NCBI RefSeq assembly: GCF_000204055.1
Contig: NW_006768802.1
Span: forward strand, 729,437 to 793,436
Source of the DNA: Melampsora larici-populina 98AG31
Taxonomy: Eukaryota > Basidiomycota > Pucciniomycetes > Pucciniales > Melampsoraceae
Reading direction: 5' to 3'
DNA length: 64,000 bases
A program made the translations under genes and the position numbers. Under the pieces are notes generated by a model, which saw only the letters and a list, made by a program, of their open reading frames with translations, searched no databases and was not told where the DNA came from. Below, one piece after another: positions 12,201-23,620 of the stretch. Each line of letters begins with the position of its first letter. The stretch's first letter is position 1.

Positions 12201-12760
12201 CTACAAAACCTGACTTCTGCCTTGCTACGATCTGGGTATTTGTAGGAAAAAGATTGAGTGTCAGTGTATGTATCTCAAGCACGAGGAGAGGTTATGAATG
12301 CCATCTTACATAGAAGGTCAACCAGGTCAATCGCACGGATTCGCCAAGATGAAGGAGGACAACCACAGCGCGGCTTCAAATCAACGTTCCACTTGGCAGG
12401 ATCACCCCAATCAGACGTCTGGAAATGAGACTCTATGTACGCATAGAACATCTCCTGTGTCAAACGTGCTAAGAGAATGGCTCGTTGTTCTTGTTCTTCT
12501 GCAATCCTCGCACGCCGGATGTCTTCAATGAAAGAAGGAGGTGGTTGATCGATGATGTCCATATCAGCGTTCAGCAGTTCACCACCATCAAGATCCGGAA
12601 AAAGGTTGGGCGTAGGTAGAGCAGCCGGGGTGGCCGTGCGTGCTTTGACAGATGCCACCATGCAAGCAAAGTGCTTCCGTTGAGCTTCGCTCTTGGGTTT
12701 TTTGGTCCAGTATGGTTTGGCGGCATTAAAAGCTTGGTGGACTCCTTCAAATCTCGGCAT
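9285..12760 (-). CDS. KDZ transposase with CxC1-like cysteine pairs, 11 exons, open throughout
   Basis: Exons on the minus strand: 12760-12310, 12231-11993, 11909-11574, 11498-11353, 11276-11168, 11112-10842, 10755-10527, 10468-10302, 10225-10121, 10038-9667 and 9598-9285. All splice in phase to about 912 aa with no internal stop. Cys pairs CGC and CRC fit the CxC module that precedes KDZ (Kyakuja-Dileera-Zisupton) transposases. The RNase-H-like core shows CLDGNFQHRRH, FLYDIGC and GWGLSDGEGSERVWS, placing the likely catalytic D, D and E. A long Glu/Arg-rich, coiled-coil-like C-terminal half follows. KDZ proteins move DNA transposons by cut-and-paste. The intact frame suggests a recently active copy, but flanking terminal repeats were not found. 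The family call is firm; activity is inference. Confidence 0.88.
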
Positions 12761-13264
12761 TGAATGAGTGATTGATTGGCTGGTTTGACACGGCTTGAGG
12801 TAGAGGATATGGGCGTCAAAATCAGGTGATGATATATTTGAGAAGATATATTGAATGACGTGCACTGTGGTCGAGGATTGATCGATCGGCGTGAAGTCAA
12901 AAGAGGCGAACAAAAGCCACTGGGTGGAATTAAAAGCTATTGAAATGTGGAGTATTAAAAGGTATCAAAATGTGGAGTCGGTGTGGTGATGGGTGATGGC
13001 TGAGAGGTTTACGTTTTGGAAGAGCAGGTATGTATGTAAATGTTTCGTTTGAAAAAAAAATAATCAAATTTTAGATCAATTACCACTTGGAACTTCTGTA
13101 CACAGTATCCCAGCTTACCTGTGGGTTCAGTGTATATGTATATGTACGGTATCGGGTATGTGTACGGTATCGGGTATGGTATCATAAATATACGGTATCT
13201 GGTTCAAACACATCGAACATGACAGCTCGAAAGGTTTACATTTCAAATCAAGACAAGGAAAGCA
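12761..13264. other. Spacer between the KDZ and OTU genes, with TACGGTATCGGGTAT repeats
   Basis: This should hold the KDZ promoter and the 3' end of the OTU gene. At 13140-13200 the motif TACGGTATCGGGTATG recurs two to three times. The CGGGTA core is shared with the array at 16150-16395 on the other side of the OTU gene. Confidence 0.5.
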
Positions 13265-16110
13265 CTATTCAGAATCGGACACATGGATAACATTATTGGC
13301 GGAAGAATACAACAGCGGTTTCAGGGAACATATTATTGGGGTTATAACATCTTGAAACATACAGAATTGGTCCTCGAAGATACTTACCCAATTGGTAGCC
13401 TCCGGTAGAGCAAGGTTGAACCACTCTGTCCAGGGCTTTGGAATGGGGACTGTGGTTTGAGGGTGACATAGAGAAAGAGAAAGGAAGTGTCGGCTCTGAT
13501 GGTGATAAGAAAGAAAAATTGGGTTATTATCATTTACAGGACAATCCAGGGGTAGAGCGGAAAAGCTGTGGTCTTCGTCGTATACACAGAATAAAGTTTT
13601 GTACGTTGTTGCAATGAGATACAACATTTGAGTCGAATTGAGCCAAAGGTTGGGTGACTGAAGGACCTCTTCGCGGTCAGTTTGAAGAGCTGCAATATGC
13701 TCCGCAATGCCTCCGTACCCTCGTTTGCGAGATTGGAAGTGGGAAGTGTAGAAGTCGTGCTTTGATCGCAGTTCAGCAATGAGCTCTTCGCGCACCGATA
13801 GCCATTCGTCCTCGGACCGACCCAGGCTGATAGCTATAGCTCGGTATCCACAGTGGCCGTCAGCTTTTGGGTCGGATACCAAAATGGTATATCGGTGTAG
13901 CCATTGAGGCACACAATGATCCTGAGTGGCGTAGGCAGGAAGTTGGTACACATCATAAACGATAATACTAAATACGGGGAAAGCTACCAGATGAACTTAC
14001 ACACATTTTTGGTGTTCCTGGTCCGTTTAGACCGACGAGGACCAGTTTCTTCATCTAAGGTAATATCCACATTATTGTTGTGCCTCCTGTGAGACCTACG
14101 GACTGCTGGAGGTCTCCCAGCTGTGACTAGCTTGGAATCAACCTTTGATTTGGTGGTCTTGGGGCTCTGGAAGCGTACATCATACTGTAAGCAACTGTAT
14201 TTAAGAGGAATCCATAGTGGCAAGTTTGGAACTCACAGCTTTCAGAAGAGATGGGGTAGCGGTAGGGCGGGCGGTGACAGACACATGCGCTTGATCTGTA
14301 GATACCATGGGTGGTGGGAGCAACACACCCATATCAAAACTGGCATCGGCGTCTTCATCGGCTTCAGGAAGCGGCAGCTGTGGTACATTCAAAGACTACA
14401 GAAAGATCAGTACAGAAAGATCAGTATGCAATGGATCTTAAGATTTGATCGATTTAAGTTAACTTCCAAAGCGCACCGAAGGCACCGGTCCTGTTGGCAG
14501 AGGATCTGGTAGAATCAAACTGGGTGATGGCTGCGAGAATTCAAAGTTATAAAGTTATCACCTGAGCTAGATCATAAGGTTGTCAAAATGACTTGCCAGG
14601 GAATCATCCGAGTGGAGAGAGTTAGTGACAGGGGTTGCTGGCGCGGCATAAGGTGTAGGCTAAGATGGATGGACAAACGTTAATATGCAAAATTCTGAGG
14701 TGGGATAGAAAATGAGTGCTTACTAAGCCCTCCGAATCATAATCAACCAACTGCTTGAGTTCCAGGGTGTGTTGGATGTCGGTTCGGGCAATCGGTCTCA
14801 CTAAGTAGGATGGAGGTATTGGAGCATGTAGTGCGATCGTAGAGAGTTTAGATGTGACAGTTTGAGCAAGGGAAGGGGTTGGGTTGGGTCCGATGGTGCC
14901 TGGGGTGCGTGGTTTTGGCGTATGTGACGCAGCCAGGGGGAGAGCTGAGTCTTTCTTCTTTCGCTTACGTTTGACTATCTTGATGTGGGAGGTCGCAGGT
15001 GGATAATGGGCTGAAATTGATGTTGATTCGAGATGAAGAGTTGGTTTGAGAGGATGTTTGATGGGGTTGGGAGGAAGACTCAGAGCTTTCTTCTGACGCT
15101 TCTCTTCGACAATCGTGGAACTGCACGTCGCTCTTGTAGAGAGGACTGCGCTTGATGTTGAATCAGGTAGAAGTGTCAAAGGTTCTACTGATGGGAATTG
15201 TTCTGAAACAGGAGCCGGTGGCGGGTCTGGGATGGGTGGTTGAGATGGGATGGAGGACGAGGGTGAGGGTGGATGAAGGGTGACACCGGTATGGAAATAC
15301 TTGTCAAAAATCTGTTCAATTTCACCTAGGGCTTGTGAGCGAGAGTTTGGTGTAAGCTGTGATAACTTCTTCGAGATCTAGAGATGGAAGCAAGCCTAAA
15401 GTAAGCATAATAAAGGAAGGGAAGAGGTGAGGATCTATGGAGGCGTAGATCCTCACTGACCGAGGCAGAGCGTTGCTTGATGAGAGAGACACTCTTGGAT
15501 TTATCTTGTGTATCTGTGTTCTGCGCAAAAGTTAAGACAAGTCATCTGATTAGAATGGTGTTGGTTGGAGTTGTGGATATAGAAAAAATCTCACTTCTGA
15601 GCCAATGGCAGGGTGATTGTGGCCTGGATGTTTGATGCCGATCATCCAGCTACCAACTGGGGGTAGAGCGGTGGTCGTATGATCGGTGAGGACGATGTTC
15701 TTGAGGTTAGGAGCTATATCGGTTTCTACTACTTTGTAGGCAGTGACGGAAAAGGGACAATTGGTCTTGAGAGACCTAGACGTGCTGGAGGGCTTTGGGC
15801 CTGATCGATGGCAGGCATAGCGGATGCGACACGGCGACAATGATCGCCTGATGATCTTATAGCCGTTGGCCGCAGCATGTTGTTGGAGTAGATTCCCGAA
15901 TTCGGGTAGGTCTGGTGCGACGAGGTTGTGCGGTGGGGGCTGGAGAGTGGGATGGTTGGTTGACATGGGTGCGACGTTGACTTTGGATGGTGGATGAGCT
16001 AGTTCGTATGGATTTGTTGTGACAGCTGAGCTGGAAGGAGACATCAAGCAGTTTGAATACGAGTAGCGTTTCAAAGGGGGGTAGGGTTCCAATATAATGT
16101 TAAAAATCAT
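13265..16110 (-). CDS. FAR1-like zinc domain plus OTU protease gene, multi-exon
   Basis: Minus-strand exons that join in phase: 16110-15595, 15520-15461, 15377-14724, 14659-14597, 14530-14477, 14395-14237 and 14184-~14002, then a terminal exon from about 13950 to 13265. Exon 1 encodes a FAR1/MULE-type DNA-binding region (NGYKIIRRS, RIRYACHR, SLKTNCPF, ending GHNHPA). The middle is Pro/Ser-rich with a KRKRKKK basic patch. The last exon is an OTU cysteine-protease domain: KADGHCGYRA holds the Asp/Cys site, and RHFLSLSL probably carries the His. OTU enzymes remove ubiquitin. The donor after 14597 is GCAAGT. The junction into the OTU exon is unresolved: the consensus donor gives the wrong phase, and an upstream GT gives an intron of only about 35 nt. 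It could be two genes or a broken one. There is no room for a MULE transposase domain. Confidence 0.65.
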
Positions 16111-16149
16111 AGGGTGTCAGTGAATTAGGTTGGTGCGGTTTATGACTTG

Positions 16150-16395
16150 TTGGGTAGAGATAATAGCAATGGGTACGTCCGGCGTGGATTTTAGTTTGCG
16201 GGTACGTTGTCGCATGGACGGGTAGGTACGTTGAAGTGGGTAAGAGATGCTTAGTGGATGGGTAAGATGCCTTGGGTCCGGGTACACGAGGTTTGAGTCG
16301 TGGGTATGGATTGCGAGGTACGGGTTATGATTAATTGAGCGGGTATGATCAATTGAATGAGGGGGTAGAGGTTTTGTTGGGTGGGTGTGGTGACT
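16150..16395. repeat. GGGTA-rich array upstream of the FAR1/OTU gene
   Basis: About 11 copies of GGGTA on the plus strand occur in about 245 bp at irregular 15-40 bp spacing. That is far above chance. It could be a subterminal transposase-binding array or a promoter array for the minus-strand gene starting near 16110. Confidence 0.6.
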
Positions 16396-17151
16396 CAGCG
16401 CCTCGTGTAGTGGCAATCAGGTTTGCCTTGAGGAAAGTGATACTTAGAGGAATTTTGAACCCACTCGAGATCCTTCTCAAGATGATGTATCATCTTGGGT
16501 GGGGGTATCGAACCCCATTGGGTGATAGTACAGTCTGTATCACCCTATGTAATTAGGTATGTACATAAGTGCTCAGGTGTTTGGCATGGCATACTGTAGA
16601 GCTTGATGATGGCATTCCAATGAAATTTTTCCACCCATGGTGATTTTGGAAGGAAATGTTGTAATTATCTGAACCAAGGCTGGGTCTTGATGATAACAAC
16701 TACAGGCGAGTTTCTGGTGAGGGTATTTTGAATTAACCCAACTAGTTACCATTGAAGACTCTGCCACACTTGAACTCCAGTACTGGATGTACTTTGAAAG
16801 CAGTCCAAATGGCAAGGGATTTCTTGTGTAATTAAAATTGAATTTAGTCCACTCTTGACTTAAAAAGGCAAAAATTCAGTCTCCCTTCATCCAATACATA
16901 TATAGACAGGGAGAAAGAGGTTCATACATAAAGGTATTGTGAAGGGATAAAGGTGGAAGTCCTTTCACAAGTTTTATTTGTTTTATAATGTACTTGCCAG
17001 CCTTTATGATGTTTTTAAGCTGTGATTGAACCAATTATCTACCAACATCAATGGCTAAAATGTCACATCCTTCACCAACAAAAGTCAACAAAGGAGGTAA
17101 AGCATCTAGATTGAAACTATAGTCAATGGAACAATATGTTTACTAAGGAAA
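16396..17151. other. Gene-free stretch with small hairpins
   Basis: There is no supported gene. AAGATGATGTATCATCTT and GGGTGATA...TATCACCC near 16480-16545 are small inverted repeats. The remainder looks like degraded repeat DNA. Confidence 0.45.
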
Positions 17152-18860
17152 GATGATATCCTGTCAGCTGAACCTTGTGAAACATCTCAGTATACCAGAA
17201 GAGCATAATTACAACTACCTGTGCGGGTATTCTAATATCAGTGTCTGCTGTTATTTATTTGAAATCAAGTAACTTCCTTTACCTTAGGCATCATTGCACT
17301 GTACAAAGAAATACTTTTCATTTTGGAATGGTCCAAACCAGGGATACATCATACAGCACTGGGTATGCTTCAATGTTATGATATGTGAAATTGCCATTGC
17401 TATGACTTGATCAATAATGTACTGCCTTGTCCTGATTAGATGCTGTGCTGCTGTGTGCCTTGACTTTGTGTGTTGCTGACTAACGTTGCTGACTGATTGA
17501 TGTACAATGACGTCACTGATATGTTCCTATTTTCAAGATTATGATATGATTGTGTTTGACTCAGAAGATTCTCTTTCTTCTTTACCAAAAGATCTTATCA
17601 ATCATCCTCATTTCTTTCTCTGTCATCATTTTCTTTTTGATTGTCTAAAGTTGTGTCCTTTTCAATTAGTCCTAACAAGCTCAATACTACACAACAATCT
17701 TCTTCAACTACAAAGCTGAATCTAAATCAAACACAAACGATTTGCCAAAAGGAAGGCGGTATAATCATTTCCAATTATGATCTTATAATTATGAATCATT
17801 ATCATTGAGGTTTCTCTTTATCTAACTCTAAAATTCACTCTATCAATGTGGACTCCTTTTTGGCTACTTTGTTTGATTTAAAATTTGTGTTATAAAGTTG
17901 AATCTCTATCTGGGTAGTTTTTGTTAAGGTATTCAATTTCTCTCTTTTTCTTTTATCAAATGTTTTGCTCTATTTTACTTACTTGTATGTTATTTTGTTA
18001 ATAAATAATATATATACATTTGACCTAAACAAAGAGAAATCTCACAATTCACTAGATTCAACTCAGTGTCTGGAGGCCCAAGCTGGGTACTCAAATTGAG
18101 TACCAATATACATAAGTTGCAGTTAGAGTACAAGACTCAACTGATTTTGGGTGTTGAGTGCAACTTGGTTTTGGGACTGTAAGAGCATCCACAGCTGTGT
18201 GGCGTAAAACATGTTGTACGGAAATTTAGGGCAAAATCATCCACAGCCAATGCCCTAAATTTCACCGCCAACATATTTACCTTGGATTACAAAATCTGAG
18301 GTATCCTCGGATGCAAAACCTCGGACAGAAGCTTCCCGAGGTTTTGATCCAAGGTAATTCTCAGGGCAAAAAAATACCTTGGGCAAAAACCTTGGACAAG
18401 GTCTGTCTGAGGATTTGCCTCCGATGATGCCTTGGATTTCTTAACACAAGGCATCTACATATGCTGGCAGTGTTTTCATGTAGCTAAGGGAATTTCCTCT
18501 GTGCAAGCCAACATGGAAGGAATTTGTATTATTTTGGCTTGCTCCCTAAATTCATCTGTACCTCACTCTCCCATAAAGTCCCACTTGTACAACCAGACTC
18601 TGTGCAAAACTCTCCCTTGGTGATCAACTGACCCGTTGAGTTGAAGTATAGTATACCCAGTGCTGCATCCCTGGTTTGGACCATTCCAAAATGAAAAGTA
18701 TTTTTTTGTAAAGTGCAATGATGCCTAAGGTAAAGGCAGTTACTTGATTTCAAATAAATAACAGCAGACACTGACATTAGAATACCCGCGCAGGTAGTTG
18801 TAATTATGCTCTTCTGGTATACTGAGATGCTTCACAAGGTTCAGCTGACAGGATATCATC
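17152..18860. mobile_element. Element bounded by ~210-bp inverted repeats
   Basis: The left arm (17152-17367) and right arm (18653-18860) are inverted copies starting GATGATATCCTGTCAGCTGA, with few mismatches. The 1.28-kb interior has no long open frame; it is T-rich at 17500-18000 and includes a CCTCGG-rich block near 18290-18430. The right arm ends 47 bp downstream of the alpha-amylase stop codon. Long arms suggest a Mutator-like or foldback element. Flanks (AAGGAAA and AAGGTAT) are similar but not a clean target duplication. Two independent insertions in opposite orientation is the alternative. Confidence 0.65.
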
Positions 18861-18906
18861 AAGGTATGTAGCTTTCCACACTCAAGGGTATCCCAAAATG
18901 CTACTT

Positions 18907-21401
18907 CTACTGGTGAATTCCCACAGCTGAGAAGCCTGGAACCACCAAGTTTCCGATTAATTTTCCCTGAGGGCATACCTGTACCGTGGTACTGTTTGAC
19001 CCCAAGACACTAAAGCCAAATTAGATAGAATTAGTTCATGACAAGGTCTATAATTGAATGAAGATTTGGCACTCACTCTGTATAGTTTCCCTCATTCATA
19101 CCAATCACTGTTCCAGATTGAAAAATCCATTCCTCAGGAATATTGTTCAGAGCAACAAATGCTCTTGAACCACGCGAGTAAGCAGTCCTATTGACACCTG
19201 ACTGGAAATATGATGACGATCAAACTTTGCATGTGAGTCTACATCAAATTCAGCACGATGTTTTGAGCTTACGGTGATGAGATTTTCAACTGGCTCTGAA
19301 TCTGATACTCCGCGTATCTTTACGGCGCCAACAATCATCGGGTGACGGTGATCACAGCGCCAACCAAATCTGAGATTTTAGAGTCTTCAGTGATGGCACC
19401 AAAGACCCCCAGTTTGATCCATGAAAATACTAACTGTCCGCATTCAACTCTAAGCTGTCTCGGTCCATCCCCAGTTTCAGTGAAGTTGTAGCCACTCAAT
19501 ATGTCTACTTGCCCATATGTCCACGTCAAGATAAAAACGTTGGCCAAGAGGTATCGCGGATCAGCCGGAGAAAGAGATCCACCGTTCCTTTCCAAGTCAT
19601 GGTTTGTGACAAAAATTGTACTTTGATCGCTGCATAAATAATTATGAAGGATAAAATTGAGAGAGCAGTTAAGTTAACGCACTCTACACAGCAATACCTG
19701 AGTGATTGGTGGGCTAACCTTGAGACGTAGCTAGATAAGTTGGATTGAGCGCATTTTGGGCGGAGAAAGTTGTAATAGAGATTCAAGTCAGAAAGGCCAT
19801 TTCTTGTCATTGCAAATTCCTCGAGTGTGATTGAACCAAATCTCGGCAAGAACATAGAGGATTCATACCCTTTTCCCCAAGCCGGTCCCCAAGCTAATGG
19901 CTGCATTTGTTTTATCGGAATCAATCACATCATGAATGGTATGATCCTCAAGAGTGAGGAAAAGAGAGCGATGACACCAACCTGCACCAGATAAGCCATG
20001 CCGTCCGTCTTCATACAATAAAGTTCCATAAAGTTCCAAAATGTCAGCAATGTTAGACCAAAACTTGAAATTAATCGCTTCAATGCAGTACCTTGAAGAG
20101 CCGCTCGAGATCTGATGCTCCTTGGAAAATTTGTACGTTCCCATTTATCACGTCTGAAGGTCGACCAAATTAAATATAGACATGACAATGTCAGTTGAGA
20201 ACACATCTTACAACAAATATGACCGATAAATTTGCGCACATTCTTCTGGCTGAATGGGTTCATTGCTCCCAATGGTAATCTCTTGTGAGACGTGCAAACT
20301 TTCATGGTTGCTAACTCGCTGAAGGATCGCTTGGATATCGGACGCGGGCATATGCTTGGCAGCGTCTAGCCGGAAGCCACTGACCCCGAGCGACACCAGG
20401 TGTTCAAGGTAGGCACCAAGAGTATCTCGCACCTTAGTGGTCTCAGTAGCTAAATCAGCCAAGCCAAGCAACTCGCAGTTCTGCACTCTAACGGTTCAGA
20501 AGGAACTGAAGTCAATGGGAGGGCTGAGACAGTACACACAATTCTACCTACTCATATCGATCTGTGAAATTGTAGACACCGTCGTTCCCATTCCTGCCAC
20601 CTGAATTGTGCAAATCGATGTTTGAATCAGTGACCGAGCACCGTGAACTAATTTCAAAATACGCACAATGATGAAAGTCGCTGAAGTTATAAAGCTATGT
20701 CGGAAGTTTAAGGCGTTAGCATTCGATATGTTGTTTCGAGTCTGGACAAATAGACCACGTACATTTTCATATGAGTAACGAGAATACGATGAATTAGCTG
20801 TTCCTAAGGCTGTAACGTTGGTCGCTGTCATATGATTCATGACGCTTTGGTGCGTAGCCACGGATCACAGGTCAGTAAGAGTCAATGTGAGAGGCCAAGT
20901 AGAATGATGCCGATACGCACGTATCGACAATGATCCCCACCCCTACCGCATTGCAACGTTTGACCATGTCCGCGAATTCATCTGGGGTACCTCGTTTGGA
21001 GTACAGGTTGTAGCTCACAGGCTAAGATTTACAATGTGGATATGGTAATCTCGTTAGATCCCGCAGACATCTCGAAAAACGCGTGTGTGGTACCTGGTAG
21101 TCTACCCACCACGCATTCCCTTCAATGTGTTCCTGCGGGGGTGAGACCTGAGCCCATCGATAGCCTGCGGGTCCCAGGTGAGATTCGCACTCATTTGCAA
21201 CATCGACATGAGACCATTGAAACAACTGATTCGGAAACGACCTCATCAGTATATGGCGCACAGCGTGATGGATACGGCCACAATAGATAACAAAAATTTG
21301 CGTACCTGTACATTCACATCTCGCAGGAGGCTGATGACAGTCTTGTGGAGAACAAAAACTACAAACAGGATGGCGAGATTTAAGCATGGTGGTGCCATCA
21401 T
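18907..21401 (-). CDS. Secreted alpha-amylase (GH13), 14 exons
   Basis: Minus-strand exons: 21401-21306, 21225-21094, 21021-20921, 20844-20763, 20694-20667, 20600-20552, 20487-20240, 20153-20092, 20008-19982, 19901-19870, 19629-19435, 19369-19273, 19201-19077 and 19009-18907, giving about 458 aa. The start [18 protein letters not shown] is a typical signal peptide. All four GH13 regions are present: [15 protein letters not shown] (nucleophile Asp), SQEITIG (acid/base Glu) and FVTNHD (third catalytic Asp). QVSPPQEH and CDHRHP are standard alpha-amylase landmarks, and the protein ends in the expected small beta-domain. It cleaves internal alpha-1,4-glucan bonds outside the cell. The splice between WGPAWGKG and [11 protein letters not shown] is the least certain step: keeping 19869-19726 as exon is an open alternative. 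No other defect is seen. Confidence 0.85.
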
Positions 21402-22366
21402 AGCACCCGAAAGGCAAGTATTCAACACCGAGGAAAGATAGACAAACGATGATATCTGAAAAGGGTATTCTCGGGATAAAAGATAAAAGACACAGTGATA
21501 ATGAAAGACGGCTTTGCGAAGGGCGAAAATAAAGAAGTGAAGATCTCAAAGACACAAATTCAGACTACGGAGCGTGAGAAACCTCGTTCATAATGCCACG
21601 CTTTGGCTTCGAGTTCAAATTCTACATGTACTTCAAATATCTGCAAGCCGGACCCAACGGCCCAAATTATGCATGTAAGGCTTAAGCGCGTCATTAGGAA
21701 CGTATCTCCCCTTAAGAGGACGGAAGGAGTCTGCCAAGTTGCTGGTGAACTTGATGTCCTCCGAGTCCGAACGCGGGCGTTCCGCAGATACACTCGATTT
21801 CAAAAATTAGTCTGTCATCAAGGATTTCCTTGTCTAGTCGAGAGATTTGCTAGGACTTGCTATCGCGAATTTAAATGTGCGGCAAGGTGTCCCGTGACGA
21901 GGAAGGCTCAATAAACGATGTGATGGAGAGTTGTGGGTCATGAAAGCTAGACTGCAGAGATATAAGGTTTGAACTCTGGCAGTCACTCTGCGGTCAAAAC
22001 GTGCTAAGGAAGGTCGGTGTTCAAAAGAATTGGGGCGCCTTGTGCGTTAGCTTGGTTGTACATACGAGGTAGAGGCAACCGGCACATGAATTTTTGGAGA
22101 CAGCATAGGCTTTCGACCCTTCCGACCTCGAAGAACTGTTTCAAAGAGAAATCGTTGGCAGGGCAGCGAGCTAGTTGACAAGCCAAACCGCATCCTCTCA
22201 TATCTCCGTACATAGCCATCACCAATGCTTGTCTATCAAATTTCCCAACACTGGTTCATACAAAAACAAACACGCTGCGTCATCAACGCATGAAAGCATA
22301 TGGTACATCTGCTAATGATACAGAGAGAAAAGATACAGATACGGATCATTCCGGATCACGCTGACC
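21402..22366. other. Amylase upstream region; no gene supported
   Basis: Both flanking genes are on the minus strand, so this is the amylase promoter side plus the 3' end of the CIR_N gene. Overlapping short open frames on both strands (21560-21914, 22004-22225) show no motif or splice pattern I trust. Confidence 0.5.
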
Positions 22367-23620
22367 CTACGAATCCCAATATCTGGTCCTCTTGTCCCGT
22401 GGCCTTTGGTTATCCCCACCTCTTCTTTTGCCTGCCATGATCTCTCGCATCTCATTGCGGTTATACAGATCAGCGTGAGCCATGGGGGTGCCCTGTTCTG
22501 ACGGTGCACGATGTGAAGCGATGAGCGCTTGTGCTTTACGTCGCTCGGCATCAGAATCGACTCGCACAATCTGCACTATCGGTAAATTAGACGATTCGGG
22601 ATGGGATACCGGGGGTAAACTAGGCATATAACAGTCCTCATCGGATTCCACGTCGTCGGATGTACGCTTGTTCAATGACATGGGAGGAGATGGCGATCTC
22701 GAAGCTTGACGTTTTTTCCAGCTCCGGCGAGTTGGTAATGAAGGTAGAATGGAAGAACCAGAACGACCAGATTCTCGCTGATGGAGATAGGTTTGAACGG
22801 ATGAGAGCGGATCGTGCGTGTTCTTCAGTTGCTTGTCTTTGGATCTGTGTAACAGTAGAAACTGGTCAGTCTCATTGAAGGAAAATGACGATAGTCTGTA
22901 AGATGATGACTTGCGAGCGTTCTTTTATCTTTCGTTCCGATTGTTTCTTGTCTTCTCCATTTGTAAGATCGGATTGTGAGTACCATGGCTTGAGCTCATG
23001 AGCCGGTCGATCCAAGCGCATTGTGATCATTGCGTCCCATTTTTCGTCCGCCTTCTTCCTATCTCTTACATGCGATTCATTTTGATCAAGAATCTTGGAG
23101 TTTTCAAATTGTTTCGAAGTGGACTGATTCTCGAGGGAGGACCAAAAGTTGATGTGACCGTTCTTGGGATCAATGATGGATGAATTATCTGTCGAGCGCT
23201 TTGATGGCTCATCCCTTGAAGGTGGCGATGCCGGTTTCTTGCCTTTCAACTGATCCTCCAACACTTTTTCAATTCGTCTCTCTTTCTTTCTGCCACTCTC
23301 AGATTTGATTTGATCCTTTTGAGAACGAAGGAGTGTCAAGCGAGCTTCAGAGTTGGCAGCAATCGTCGATTGAGTCTTGGCTTCGGCTTCAAGTTCTGCT
23401 TTGAGTTCATCCCTTTTGACTCGTTCAACATTTTCGCGCTTTGGAAATGGGAGAATCAGTCAAGTTTCAACTATAAGTAGGTTCATTAATATCACCTACA
23501 TTATAAACGTGGTAACTCTTGTGATAGAGGATACTGCGTTGAGATGGTTCGTCAATTTTGCGCTTCTAACAAAATAATGCCCTCGATGAAAGTGAAGAAG
23601 CCGCACTTGAGTTTTCCCAT
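22367..23620 (-). CDS. LENG1-like / CIR_N domain protein, 4 exons, one GC-AG intron
   Basis: Exons 23620-23607, 23533-23500, 23438-22915 and 22844-22367 give about 349 aa. The first two tiny exons (14 and 34 nt) build MGKLNILYHKSYHVYN. This runs straight into RENVERVKRDELKAELEAEA, the CIR_N domain found at the N-terminus of CIR and LENG1-type proteins. Later landmarks of the family are GHINFW, LKPWYS, HDPLSSVQTYL and AQALIASHRA. Members are nuclear and linked to transcription or splicing; the exact role here is unknown. The only donor giving the correct phase at the third intron is GCAAGT. The protein is otherwise Lys/Arg/Glu-rich and disordered. I rate the family assignment as good and the function as unproven. 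Confidence 0.82.

Noticed and set aside
16117..16416. 99-codon minus-strand frame rich in His, Pro and Thr
   Set aside because: It lies over the GGGTA array and its composition simply reflects that repeat.
16495..16525. GGGGTTCGATACCCC-like word (minus strand) suggesting a tRNA T-arm
   Set aside because: No acceptor stem, D-arm or anticodon arm can be placed around it.
19726..19869. Open stretch after WGPAWGKG read as an extra amylase exon
   Set aside because: The family has no counterpart for this segment, and skipping it by the gtatga donor gives the expected spacing to FVTNHD. Kept as an alternative only.
21560..21914. Overlapping frames on both strands upstream of the amylase gene
   Set aside because: No start context, splice pattern or motif; likely chance frames in the promoter region.
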